In this document: in pieces, positions 33,651 through 42,683 of the stretch | How the letters are laid out: each line of letters begins with the position of its first letter | Numbering within the stretch: position 1 is the first letter of the stretch | Assembly: GCA_020726505.1 (NCBI GenBank) | Contig: JAHLEZ010000012.1 | Location: 1,798,001-1,862,000, forward strand | Length of the DNA stretch: 64,000 nucleotides | From: Leptodontidium sp. MPI-SDFR-AT-0119 | Taxonomy: Eukaryota; Ascomycota; Leotiomycetes; Helotiales; Leptodontidiaceae | Reading direction: 5' to 3' | The notes under the pieces: model-generated | What the model was told of the DNA's origin: nothing | The model's database searches: none | Seen by the model: only the letters and a program-made list of their open reading frames with translations | Program-made: the position numbers and the translations under genes

Positions 33651-36506
33651 ATAAAATAATAAATAATACTTATAGATACACTAATATAATCTCAAATATA
33701 AATATAAATAATCAAATACTAAACTATGAGACTTGTCTTAAAGGAAAATTCACTAATAAAGTTAATAAAATAACTAGTGATAAAGTCTTTGATTTACTAC
33801 AAAAAGTAGTCAGTGACTTATGTGGCCTTATTACACCTATAACATATGATAATTATAAATATATTATAACTTTCTTAGATATTAAGAGTAAATATTTAGA
33901 AATAAAACTACTAAGAAATAAATATGAAGTAATGAACGCTTTTATTGAATATAAAAATAAAAATAAAAATAACAATAATAATAAACTTATAAATATACTT
34001 GCAACTAATAATAGTGGAGAATATATAAATAATAAATTTAAAGAATATCTTATAAATCATGGAATAACTTACTAACTAGCTCCTGCTTATACAAAAGAAC
34101 CTAATGGTGCAGCAGAGCGTATAAATCGCACTATATTAAATAAAGTTAGGTGTCTACTAGCATTTGCTAATTTACCTAATTATTTATGGGGGGAAGCTGC
34201 AATAACGGTTACATATCTCTATAATAGAACTCCGCATTCGGTAATAGACTATAAAACTCCTTATGAATTACGATATAATAAAATACCAGATATTACTCAT
34301 ATTAAAACATTTGAATCTATATGCTTTTATAAAAATAAAAAGAATTATATAACTAAACTAGAACTAAAAGCTAATAAAGTAATACTAATTGGATTTAATT
34401 ATCCTTTATATAAAGTCCTAGATATAATAACTAAAAAAGCTCTTTGGGTAAGAGATATTAAAATTATTGACAATAAATTTATAAATAATCCTGAAATAAA
34501 TATATTTGAAGAAAGTCAAATAAATATACAAGACCTTATAAATAATAATAATAATATAAATAATAATGAAGGCAATAATAACAATAATAATAATAATAAT
34601 GGAGATAATAATAATAATGAAAATAATAATAATGAGGATAATACTAATAATATAAGAATTACAAGAAGTAATAATACTAATACTAATATAAGAATTACAA
34701 GAAGTAATAATACTAATACTAATATAAGAATTACAAGAAGTAATAATAATAATAATCATAATAATATTCACCCAGACGGATCAGGCCGCCAAAGAACAAC
34801 TTTTCCTCAAGTTGTAATAAATAGCTCTCCAAATATAGCTCTAATAAATAACTCTACAGAAAATGAAGAAGACCTAGTCTTTATAAGTAATATTAATAAT
34901 GAACCTAATACATATAAACAAGCTATAAATAGTCTTGATAAAGATAATTAGTTAAAATCTATAAAATCAGAAATAAATAAGTTAGAGTTACAAAATACGT
35001 GGAATTTAGTAGAATTACCACCTAATAAAACCTATTTAAGAGGTAGATGGGTTTATAAAATAAAAACAGACCTAAATGATAATATTATAAAATATAAATC
35101 AAGATAGGTAGTAAAAGGCTTTGATCAAGTATTAGGCCTTAACTATTTAGAAACTTTTTCAGCTACTTATAGGCCAGAATCCTATAGGTTAATATTTATA
35201 TTAGCTATGGCAAATAAATAGAAAATGCATCAATACGACGTTGAAAATGCCTTTATATATGCTAAAATAGATACTGAAATATATAGAACAACCAATAGGT
35301 CGAGAACGATATTATAATAAAAATAATAATACGTATGAGTTAATAAAAACCTCTAATAATAATAATAACTCAAAATTATATTGTAAACTTAATAAAGCTT
35401 TATATGGCCTTAAGTAATCACTTAGACTATAGTATAAACACTTATCCGAGGCCTTAAATAAACTAGGTTTTAAAGCTCTACCATTTAATGAAGCTATATT
35501 TATACATAATAAATTGAAAATAATTATAATATGCCATGTAGACGACTTAATATTCACAGGACTAGATAATAATATAATAAAGGATATAGTTAAAGAATTA
35601 ACTAAAACTATAAAAATAAAATACATAAGTGAAGTACATTAATTCCTTGGCATGGAAATAAAACTAGATTATAAAAATCAATTAGTACATATAAATCAAA
35701 ATAAATATCTTCAAACGTTATTCGAACGTTTTAATAAAGGAAATCTAAATCCTGTAACTACACTAGTAGAAGTAGGAATTAGATTAGATAAAGCAACTAG
35801 CTTAGCTAATAAAGAAGACCTACAATTATATCAACAACAAGTAGGCTCTTTAATACATCTAGCAACTAAGACAAGACCTAATATAGCATATGCTACTAAT
35901 AGATGCGCCAGATATATGTCTAACCCTGATTTAAGCCATTTTAGGGCTCTAGACCGCATTTGGAAATACTTAAATAAATACCCCAAATTAGGAATATACT
36001 ATATTTGTAATAAAACATTCCTAGAATTATTAGGCTATACAGACGCCGATTAAGGGGGAGATATTAACTCCCGAAAAAGTACTAGTGGCTTTTTGTTTCT
36101 AGTCAATAACTGTATTATAAGCTGGCTTAGTATGCTTCAAAAAACAGTAGCTTTATCAAGTTGTGAAGCTAAATATATGGCTTTTAAAGAAGCAATAAAA
36201 GAAGCATTATACTTATATAATCTAATAAACTACTTCAATAAATTTCTAAATAATAAAGAAACTCCTATACCAAAGCTATTAACTAATAGTGAATCAGCTC
36301 TTAAATTAGTTAATAATCCCGAATTTCATAAAAGAAGTAAACATATTAATATAACTTATCATTTTATAAGAAACTCAATAAACGAAAATAAACTAAATCT
36401 ATTATACGTTAATACTACAGTTCAATTAGCAGATAGTTTTACAAAAGCTTTAGATAATAATAAACAATTAGCTTTTATAACTGCTTTAAATCTAAGAACT
36501 ACTTAA
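33651..36506 (+). pseudogene. Copia2 pol fragment 2: integrase, RT, RNase H
   Basis: Continues the frame cut at 13565 after one TSD copy. It begins with the Cys half of the integrase zinc finger (YETCLKGKFTNK). The integrase core follows (YIITFLDIKSKY, NNSGEYINNKF, EPNGAAERINRTI), then an Asn-rich linker. RT carries LRGRWVYKIK, MHQYDVENAF and CHVDDLIFTG at about 35533-35562. RNase H carries GYTDAD, KSTSGF and LSSCEAKYMA. A few stops lie where Gln or Trp is expected (for example TAA for Gln near 34074), so RIP damage is light. Two long open pieces remain (35652-36053 and 36093-36506). It encoded a Copia polyprotein but is not functional now. Confidence 0.88.
34651..34758 (+). repeat. 36-bp tandem repeat, 3 copies, in frame in Copia2 pol
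   Basis: Three 36-bp units start at 34651, 34687 and 34723. Each encodes the 12-residue block IRITRSNNTNTN; the third unit diverges at its end. They sit in an AAT-rich, Asn-rich linker between integrase and RT, a place where Copia proteins vary. The 36-bp period preserves the frame. Confidence 0.85.
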
Positions 36507-36557
36507 AATAAAAGATAAGATATAAAAAAATAAATTATAATATATCTTACGAGGGGC

Positions 36558-36868
36558 TATAAGAATACTAGCCATATGCGAGCCTAATAACCGATGCGAG
36601 CCTTTAATACAAAGCTAGTAACTTGATACAAAGCTAATAACTAATGCGAGCTTCTAATACAAAGCTAGTAACTCGATACAAAGCCAATAACCGATGCGAG
36701 CTTCTGATACAAAGCTAGTAACTTGATACAAAGCTAATAACCGATGCGAGAGCTTAGTACTTGGTACTCAAAGTAGTTATATAGACCTAGAAATGCCCCC
36801 TCAATAGAATCATCATTCACACTATCATTCTCTATTTCACACTAAAGAGTCTCTTATACGTTTTTACA
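36558..36868 (+). repeat. Copia2 3' LTR
   Basis: Bounded on the left by a purine tract (ACGAGGGGC, ending 36557) and on the right by CGTTTTTACA at 36868. There the Gypsy3 sequence begins (GGCGT, the probable 5-bp TSD). The left edge reads TATAAGAA rather than TGTAAGAA and was placed by the purine tract, so it is less certain. The matching 5' LTR lies outside the window. Confidence 0.6.
36594..36743 (+). repeat. 50-bp tandem repeat inside the Copia2 LTR
   Basis: Three 50-bp units begin ATGCGAG at 36594, 36644 and 36694, with partial copies on both sides. Each unit contains the near-repeat GATACAAAGCTA/AATACAAAGCTA. The location in an LTR suggests a regulatory or recombination-prone array. Confidence 0.85.
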
Positions 36869-36890
36869 GGCGTTATTAAAGACAAAGGGA
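36869..36890 (-). mobile_element. Gypsy3 remnant between Copia2 and the LINE
   Basis: Only 22 bp lie between the end of the Copia2 LTR and the LINE start. Joined to the sequence at 42684, the minus strand reads on through ...[10 protein letters not shown], the link between RT and RNase H of a Gypsy pol. So both the LINE and Copia2 entered Gypsy3 here. The rest of Gypsy3 pol lies left of Copia2, outside the window. Confidence 0.75.
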
Positions 36891-37024
36891 GACTTTTTCG
36901 GGACTCTTGACCCCCCTGCCTTTGAACCACACCTGTTTCCATCTTATAAACTACCTCCTAACCAACCGATCTCCTTGCCCCTAGGCCTTGCAGTGGTATA
37001 TTACCGCTGTAATAGCCGGGAGCT

Positions 37025-38614
37025 ATGGAGCCCCTATTCGACCCCTTCGACTCCTCAGAGCCCCCCACACCTACGCCAACGCCTAGAGACCTAGGAGAGC
37101 TTCCTACTAGGCTATCAAGAGTAGTAGAATCGACCGAGACTACTCCTAGAGCCCCTAGAGACCTAGGGGGCTCTATTTCCAACTCCCGGGGGCAAAATAC
37201 CCCTATTCGGCTCTTATCGACTAGTGCGGCTCAACTGGCCCCTGTAAAGCGCGGACCATCAAACAACCCCACCAATAACCAACACATCAACAAGACGCCA
37301 AGAATCAATACAGACTTTAATGGAAAATATCACCAAAACCAAACCTACTTCCAAAGTAGTCAAACCGGTAATACTAGCCAAAAGCTAGTTCTTGAAGCCA
37401 GAGACCTGCTAGTAAGAGCATACTCAGCTACTAAGTCACGGGACGAGCAAGGGAAACTACTTGATTTACTTGAAATATTCAGGGAATACACAGAACACAA
37501 TAGAATCAAGAATACAACTTCTATTCTAGCTTCTCAAGTAGCTAACTTAGAGAGAGCAACAAAGAAAATCGAAACACAAGCTACTAAGTCAACTACTTGG
37601 GCCAAAATAGCCGAGAAAGCTCACTTACAACAACCAACAACAACTCAGGTCAACAGCATAGCAACTAGTAGTACTAGTAATAGCGGTGCTAAGGGGAATA
37701 GGGCTAGGGCTCCGGGTAGCCCTAGGAACCCTACCGATAAGGGCAAAGGTAAGTTTGCTCTTACTAAGAGATGCACCCTCTTACAGGCACGGAATGTCCA
37801 AGCAAACACCTTCTCTTCTATTACTACGCGCAATTTGCTTAATTCTGCTTTTAATAAGAAGGGAATACAAGGACTAGTTGTTTCTTCTGTTTCCCTTTCT
37901 TTAAGGGGTAATTTAGTAGTTACTACTACCCCTGATTTTGATGTTGAGTTCTTGATTTTAAACGAGTCAATTATTAAGGGGGTGCTTCCCGATTTGATTT
38001 TAATTCAGAGAGGAGAGCCATGGTACAAGGTTGCTATTTATGGTATCCCTATTAGGGAGTTTAATACAGAAGAGGGATTAAACTCTAAGCTAGTCGCTGA
38101 AGAGATTCAAACCTTTAATAAAGGTTTTACTCCCGTAGGAAAATCCTTTTGGACTACTCCTAAAGAAAAACGCGACTCAGGCCTAGTACAAACAGGTACT
38201 ATTGTAGTAGCTTTCCCAAGCCAAGAGCAAGCAAAAAGAGCTATATCAAATAGGCTTTATATTGCGGGTATTTCAGCTAAAGTAGTAAAATACATAACTA
38301 CTCCTAGTACTTCTCAATGTACTAGATGCGCTGGTTTTGGGCACTCTGAAAGCCTTTGTAAAAGGAATAAGAAGTGTATTTTATGCGCAGAAAACCATAC
38401 AAGCAGACAACATAGTTGTAATACTTGTAAATCAAATACTAGGTGCTTACACTTAAGTATAAGATGCGCAAATTGCAATAGTATTACTCATACGGCTGAT
38501 TCCAAGCTATGTGAGGTATACTTAGCAATAAAAAATAAAGCAAATAATATTAGTAGTACTAATAGGCCTATTATAGTAGACGAACCAATCACAGTTAATG
38601 ATAATTGGTCTTAA
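37025..38614 (+). CDS. LINE ORF1, nucleic-acid-binding Gag-like protein
   Basis: A 529-residue ORF from ATG 37025. The N-terminus is Pro/Thr-rich (SEPPTPTPTPRDL). A middle region of about 250-400 (GLVVSSVSLSLRGNLVVTT, YKVAIYGIPI) is typical of LINE ORF1 RNA-binding cores. The C-terminus carries three Cys/His clusters: CTRCAGFGHSESLC (C-x2-C-x4-H-x4-C, about residue 432), CILCAENHTSRQHSC and CANCNSITHTADSKLC. ORF1 proteins of this class bind LINE RNA and assist target-primed reverse transcription. Its last 17 bases overlap the ORF2 start, which lies in the +1 frame. Confidence 0.88.
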   Translation: MEPLFDPFDSSEPPTPTPTPRDLGELPTRLSRVVESTETTPRAPRDLGGSISNSRGQNTPIRLLSTSAAQLAPVKRGPSNNPTNNQHINKTPRINTDFNGKYHQNQTYFQSSQTGNTSQKLVLEARDLLVRAYSATKSRDEQGKLLDLLEIFREYTEHNRIKNTTSILASQVANLERATKKIETQATKSTTWAKIAEKAHLQQPTTTQVNSIATSSTSNSGAKGNRARAPGSPRNPTDKGKGKFALTKRCTLLQARNVQANTFSSITTRNLLNSAFNKKGIQGLVVSSVSLSLRGNLVVTTTPDFDVEFLILNESIIKGVLPDLILIQRGEPWYKVAIYGIPIREFNTEEGLNSKLVAEEIQTFNKGFTPVGKSFWTTPKEKRDSGLVQTGTIVVAFPSQEQAKRAISNRLYIAGISAKVVKYITTPSTSQCTRCAGFGHSESLCKRNKKCILCAENHTSRQHSCNTCKSNTRCLHLSIRCANCNSITHTADSKLCEVYLAIKNKANNISSTNRPIIVDEPITVNDNWS

Positions 38615-41600
38615 AATACTACAAATCAATGTGAATAAGAGTCTCTCTACTACAGAGCACGTTCTTCAGTTGGCTATAGAGCTAAATATATCAATATTAG
38701 CAATTCAGGAGCCTTGGACTATTGGTAATAATATTGACGGCTTTCGTAGCGTCTTACACCCTAGTTTTAAACAAGTGCTCCCGAATTACGGTTCTCTTAG
38801 GCCTAGAGCTTTATTTTATGTACTAGACTCAATTAGTACTACTCTAGCGCCTAGCTCACCACAAGACCCTGATTGTATTATTTTAGACTTAGTTGAGTAT
38901 AAAACTCAATTAATTAATGTTTATAATGCGACTCACCCTGAGTCGGAATCCCTTAGTAGTATTAAAACCCTACAAAGAATAGGTTTATTACCAGACTTAT
39001 TCTCAAATAAAACGATATTACTAGGGGATTTTAATATACATCACCCGTGGTGGGACCCCATTACACCGCAAAGCGGTAATACAGGGGTATTATTAGACTT
39101 AATTGAAAAACACTCTTTGAGCCTATTAAATACTCCCGGGGAAGGAACGTTTTATAGACCACATATGGAGGCCCCTTCTGTATTAGACCTTACATTTGCT
39201 ACTCAAGGAATAGTAAACCAAGTCGAAGATTGGCAAATATTGCCTGATCTAGGTTCAGATCACTTTGGGGTACTATTTACTATTACATTTACTTGTAGTA
39301 GTATTAGTACTAGCCCCCTAAAGGTCCCCCGATTTAATACAAAGAAAACAGATTGGGTAAAGTTTAATAAAAGTCTTAATAATTATTTTCAGGACTTTAA
39401 TTATAACCCTAATTCTAAGTATACAAATCAAGAGCTTGATGACCTAGGGGAGCTATTTACTAGGAATATAATTCAAGCGACTAAAGACTCTATTCCTAGA
39501 TCTTATAAGTCAATTGCTAGTAAACCTTGGTGGAATGAGGATCTTAAAATACTACGGAAATTAATGCAAAGATATTACCGTCTAAATAAGGCCTCAGGGT
39601 ATACCCTCTACTTTCAAGAACTAAAAAATGCTAAAAACCTTTATTTTAATACTATTAAGGTTGAAAAAAGAAAGCATTGGAATAAGTTCTTAGAAAAAGA
39701 GGATTCCCAGTCGATTTTTAAAGCTATGTCATATACCAAAAACAATACTAGCTCTCTTATACCAAGTCTTTATAATTTAGAGACTAAGGAATTAGAGTCG
39801 ACTTTCCAACAAAAGTGTAATATTTTTAGAAGTACTTTATTTCCAGAACCTCCTATTTCAGCGCCTATTGATTTAACGTCATATATAAGTAGTAATACTT
39901 GGAAATGGCCTCTTTTATCTAAAGCAGAGCTAAAGGATTCATGTACTTCAAAAATTAAGGGCAAAACCCCTGGACCTGACTTAATTACTCAAGAGATTAT
40001 AATTAAAGCTTATTTAGCTATCCCAGAAGTCTTTTTTATAACTTATTCAATACTTATAAATCAAGGGTACCACCCTAAGTGTTGGAAAGAGGCTACGGGG
40101 TTTATTCTTAAGAAACCAAAAAAACCTGATTATTCTAAACCTAAGGCATATAGAGTTATATCACTACTTAATTGTCTAGGTAAGGTTTCTGAAAGAATTT
40201 TAGCTAAGCGCCTAAGTTACTTAGCTGAAACAACTACTTTATTACACGATAGTCAAATCGGTAGTAGACTTAAAAAATCAGCTATTGACGCAGCTTTACT
40301 TTTACAAACAGAAGTAGAGATTAATAAGGCAAATAAGCTTAAAACTACTACTCTATTCCTTGACGTCAAGGGAGCTTTTGATCACGTTTCCAAGAATCGT
40401 CTTATTCAGGTTTTAACTCAATTGAAATTACCGATAAGTCTAATTTTGTGGATTTCGTCATTTTTAGAAAACCGTACTTTACAACTTGCCTTTGATAATA
40501 AATTAGAGGAATTCCAAATTGTAAATACAGGTATCCCTCAAGGGAGCCCTATTTCACCTATTTTATTCCTTATATATATTCGAGACTTATTTAAGTCTAA
40601 GAATATTAAGCCAATATCATACATGGATGATTTAGCATTAATAGCCTCTTCTAAAAGCTTTAAAAAAAATATAAGTATTTTAGAAAGAGAAGCTAGCTTA
40701 TTAGTCAAATTAGGGGAAGAATATTCTATTAGCTTTGATATTGAAAAAACAGAGCTTATTCACTTCTTTGGAAGTAAGAATACCCTTAATATTACACTTC
40801 CAAATAATACTATACTAGCTCCTAGTAAGCTAGTTAAATGGCTAGGAATATATTTTGATTCAAACCTTAAATTTAAGAATCATAGGTCAATTAGAGTTTC
40901 CCTTGCAAAGCAAATGTTTTATCGTATAAATCGACTCTCAAATATTACTATTGGGCTCTCCCCGTTTGCAATTCGTCAATTATATATGGCTTGTGTTACT
41001 AGCGTAGCCGACTATGGTTCTATATTATGGTGGAAAATCAATTGCCCTAATAAGGCTATGATTAGACCATTTCAAGCTTTACAAAACCTAGCTACTAAGA
41101 AAATATTAGGGGTCTTTAAAACAGCACCTATAATTCCATCAGAGCTTGAAGCAGCTTTACCTCCACCTAATATTAGACTAAATCATACAAGTCGGCGCTA
41201 TATTCTCCGCGCCTTAAAACTTAGTAAAAAACACCCTATTAGGCTCGAAGTTGAAAAGGTTATTACAAGAGCTAATGAGGAGTATGACTTACTAGGTATT
41301 TTACCTGAGTCAATTACTACTATTTCAAGCCTAGTTCATTCAATATATCATATAATTGACTTTAATACTTTAGAAGTAATAAGGCACTTTTATTTCCCTC
41401 CATGGGAAAGAGAAGTACCTTATATTTTTAGAATATCTAAGTTGTCTAAAGAAGACGAAGCTAAGGCTCACTTACAATACTTACAAAGTATTTGTAATAG
41501 TCGGAATACCTCTATTTATACAGACGGCTCTCAGACTCCTGAAGGGTGCGGAGTAGGCTATAGCGTAGCTGTTTATACACATACACAAGGATATCCCCTT

Positions 41601-42446
41601 ATACCTACATTTACAAAAATAGGTAATTTAGGGGAGGCCGAATTAGTATATAACGGCGAGCTAGAAGCTATTACACAAGCCATAGAATACGCTAGTAGTA
41701 CGGCGAAAGAAGGGGATAATTTTACAGTCTTTTCAGATAATCAAGCCGCTCTCTTAAGACTAAAAACTCCCTCAGATAACCCGGGGCAAAGCCAACAAAT
41801 TAGAGCTATATTAGCGTCTAAGGCTATTAATAGTCTAAATGCTAGTATAACTTTAGCTTGGGTCCCAGGTCACTCTGATATAATTGGAAATGAAAAAGCA
41901 GACAAATTAGCTAAAATAGCTACTATGTCGTCTATTAATTCTAATAATACTTCTTTTGCGTATTTAGGAGTTAAACTAAGTAGTCAAAAGAAGAATGAAA
42001 TTGGAGCTAATATAACTCAAAATATCAATTCTCAAACCCTAAAAACGTACTCTAAAAAGTATACATGCAAAATAGCTAAAAAGCTACTTTTACCTACTAG
42101 TATTCTAAGAGAAACAAGCAGCTCTTTTTACCAATTAAAACTAGGGCATGGATACTTAAAAGCCTACTTATATAAGCTAGGGCTAGCGTCTAATAACAAG
42201 TGTAGATGTAGTAGTATTGAAACTGCAGAACACTTATTACTTAGTTGTAAATACTATAAATTAGAGCGTAAAAAACTCTATTCTAGTATCAAAAGCAACT
42301 TAGAAATTAGGACTATTACTATTCCCGTTTTATTACATACGCAAATTGGAATTAAAGAAATACTAGTATTCTTAAAAGAGACTAGTATATGTACAAGGAA
42401 ATGGCACCAAGAGAGGCTAGGGAGTGAAGAAGAAGAAGAAGATTAG
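38598..42446 (+). CDS. LINE ORF2: endonuclease, RT, RNase H
   Basis: A 1282-residue ORF from ATG 38598, inside the ORF1 end. An apurinic-type endonuclease occupies residues 1-235 (LQINVNKS, IQEPW, LLGDFNIHHPWWDP, DLGSDHFGVLF). RT spans about 445-720 (GKTPGPD, LDVKGAFDHVS, GIPQGSPISPILF and the active site YMDDLALIA near 675). RNase H spans about 970-1110 (IYTDGSQTPEGCG, ELEAI, SDNQAAL, WVPGHSDIIGNEKAD). A C-terminal Cys/His element follows near 1200 (CRCSSIETAEHLLLSC). All catalytic motifs are present. The product nicks the target and copies the LINE RNA in place. Confidence 0.92.
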   Translation: MIIGLKILQINVNKSLSTTEHVLQLAIELNISILAIQEPWTIGNNIDGFRSVLHPSFKQVLPNYGSLRPRALFYVLDSISTTLAPSSPQDPDCIILDLVEYKTQLINVYNATHPESESLSSIKTLQRIGLLPDLFSNKTILLGDFNIHHPWWDPITPQSGNTGVLLDLIEKHSLSLLNTPGEGTFYRPHMEAPSVLDLTFATQGIVNQVEDWQILPDLGSDHFGVLFTITFTCSSISTSPLKVPRFNTKKTDWVKFNKSLNNYFQDFNYNPNSKYTNQELDDLGELFTRNIIQATKDSIPRSYKSIASKPWWNEDLKILRKLMQRYYRLNKASGYTLYFQELKNAKNLYFNTIKVEKRKHWNKFLEKEDSQSIFKAMSYTKNNTSSLIPSLYNLETKELESTFQQKCNIFRSTLFPEPPISAPIDLTSYISSNTWKWPLLSKAELKDSCTSKIKGKTPGPDLITQEIIIKAYLAIPEVFFITYSILINQGYHPKCWKEATGFILKKPKKPDYSKPKAYRVISLLNCLGKVSERILAKRLSYLAETTTLLHDSQIGSRLKKSAIDAALLLQTEVEINKANKLKTTTLFLDVKGAFDHVSKNRLIQVLTQLKLPISLILWISSFLENRTLQLAFDNKLEEFQIVNTGIPQGSPISPILFLIYIRDLFKSKNIKPISYMDDLALIASSKSFKKNISILEREASLLVKLGEEYSISFDIEKTELIHFFGSKNTLNITLPNNTILAPSKLVKWLGIYFDSNLKFKNHRSIRVSLAKQMFYRINRLSNITIGLSPFAIRQLYMACVTSVADYGSILWWKINCPNKAMIRPFQALQNLATKKILGVFKTAPIIPSELEAALPPPNIRLNHTSRRYILRALKLSKKHPIRLEVEKVITRANEEYDLLGILPESITTISSLVHSIYHIIDFNTLEVIRHFYFPPWEREVPYIFRISKLSKEDEAKAHLQYLQSICNSRNTSIYTDGSQTPEGCGVGYSVAVYTHTQGYPLIPTFTKIGNLGEAELVYNGELEAITQAIEYASSTAKEGDNFTVFSDNQAALLRLKTPSDNPGQSQQIRAILASKAINSLNASITLAWVPGHSDIIGNEKADKLAKIATMSSINSNNTSFAYLGVKLSSQKKNEIGANITQNINSQTLKTYSKKYTCKIAKKLLLPTSILRETSSSFYQLKLGHGYLKAYLYKLGLASNNKCRCSSIETAEHLLLSCKYYKLERKKLYSSIKSNLEIRTITIPVLLHTQIGIKEILVFLKETSICTRKWHQERLGSEEEEED

Positions 42447-42645
42447 GCTATTAGGCCTTAATTTGTACTTTCATTTAGTTATTTCCTTTGTTTTTTTGAT
42501 TTTAATTTTCTTATAAGTTATAGGGAGAATGTTCCCAAATGTACAGTCGCAGTCTAATTCGAACTGAATTTTGTATATAATAATTAGCCACGCTAGTAGA
42601 CTAGCCGTGCTACATAGTTTCTAACTAATACAGCACGTTAAAAGG

Positions 42646-42673
42646 AAAAAAAAAAAAAAAAAAAAAAAAAAAA
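42646..42673 (+). repeat. LINE 3' poly-A tail
   Basis: 28 uninterrupted A bases after GTTAAAAGG. They end in the right-hand target duplication and are direct evidence of RNA-templated insertion. Confidence 0.9.
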
Positions 42674-42683
42674 GACAAAGGGA

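Larger units (their letters stand above)
36891..42673 (+). mobile_element. complete LINE (Tad1-like), 13-bp TSD, poly-A
   Basis: A 5.8-kb non-LTR retrotransposon with two intact overlapping ORFs and a 28-base A run. The TSD AAAGACAAAGGGA lies at 36878-36890 and 42671-42683 and shares its A residues with the tail. ORF1 has Cys/His knuckles; ORF2 has endonuclease, RT and RNase H. That domain set fits the fungal Tad1 clade. No RIP-type stops are present. It begins GACTTTTTCGGGACTC, and a short leader precedes ORF1. Confidence 0.92.

Noticed and set aside
36575..36760. Regular 50-bp repeats as a CRISPR-like array
   Set aside because: Units are contiguous tandem copies without unique spacers, inside a eukaryotic LTR.
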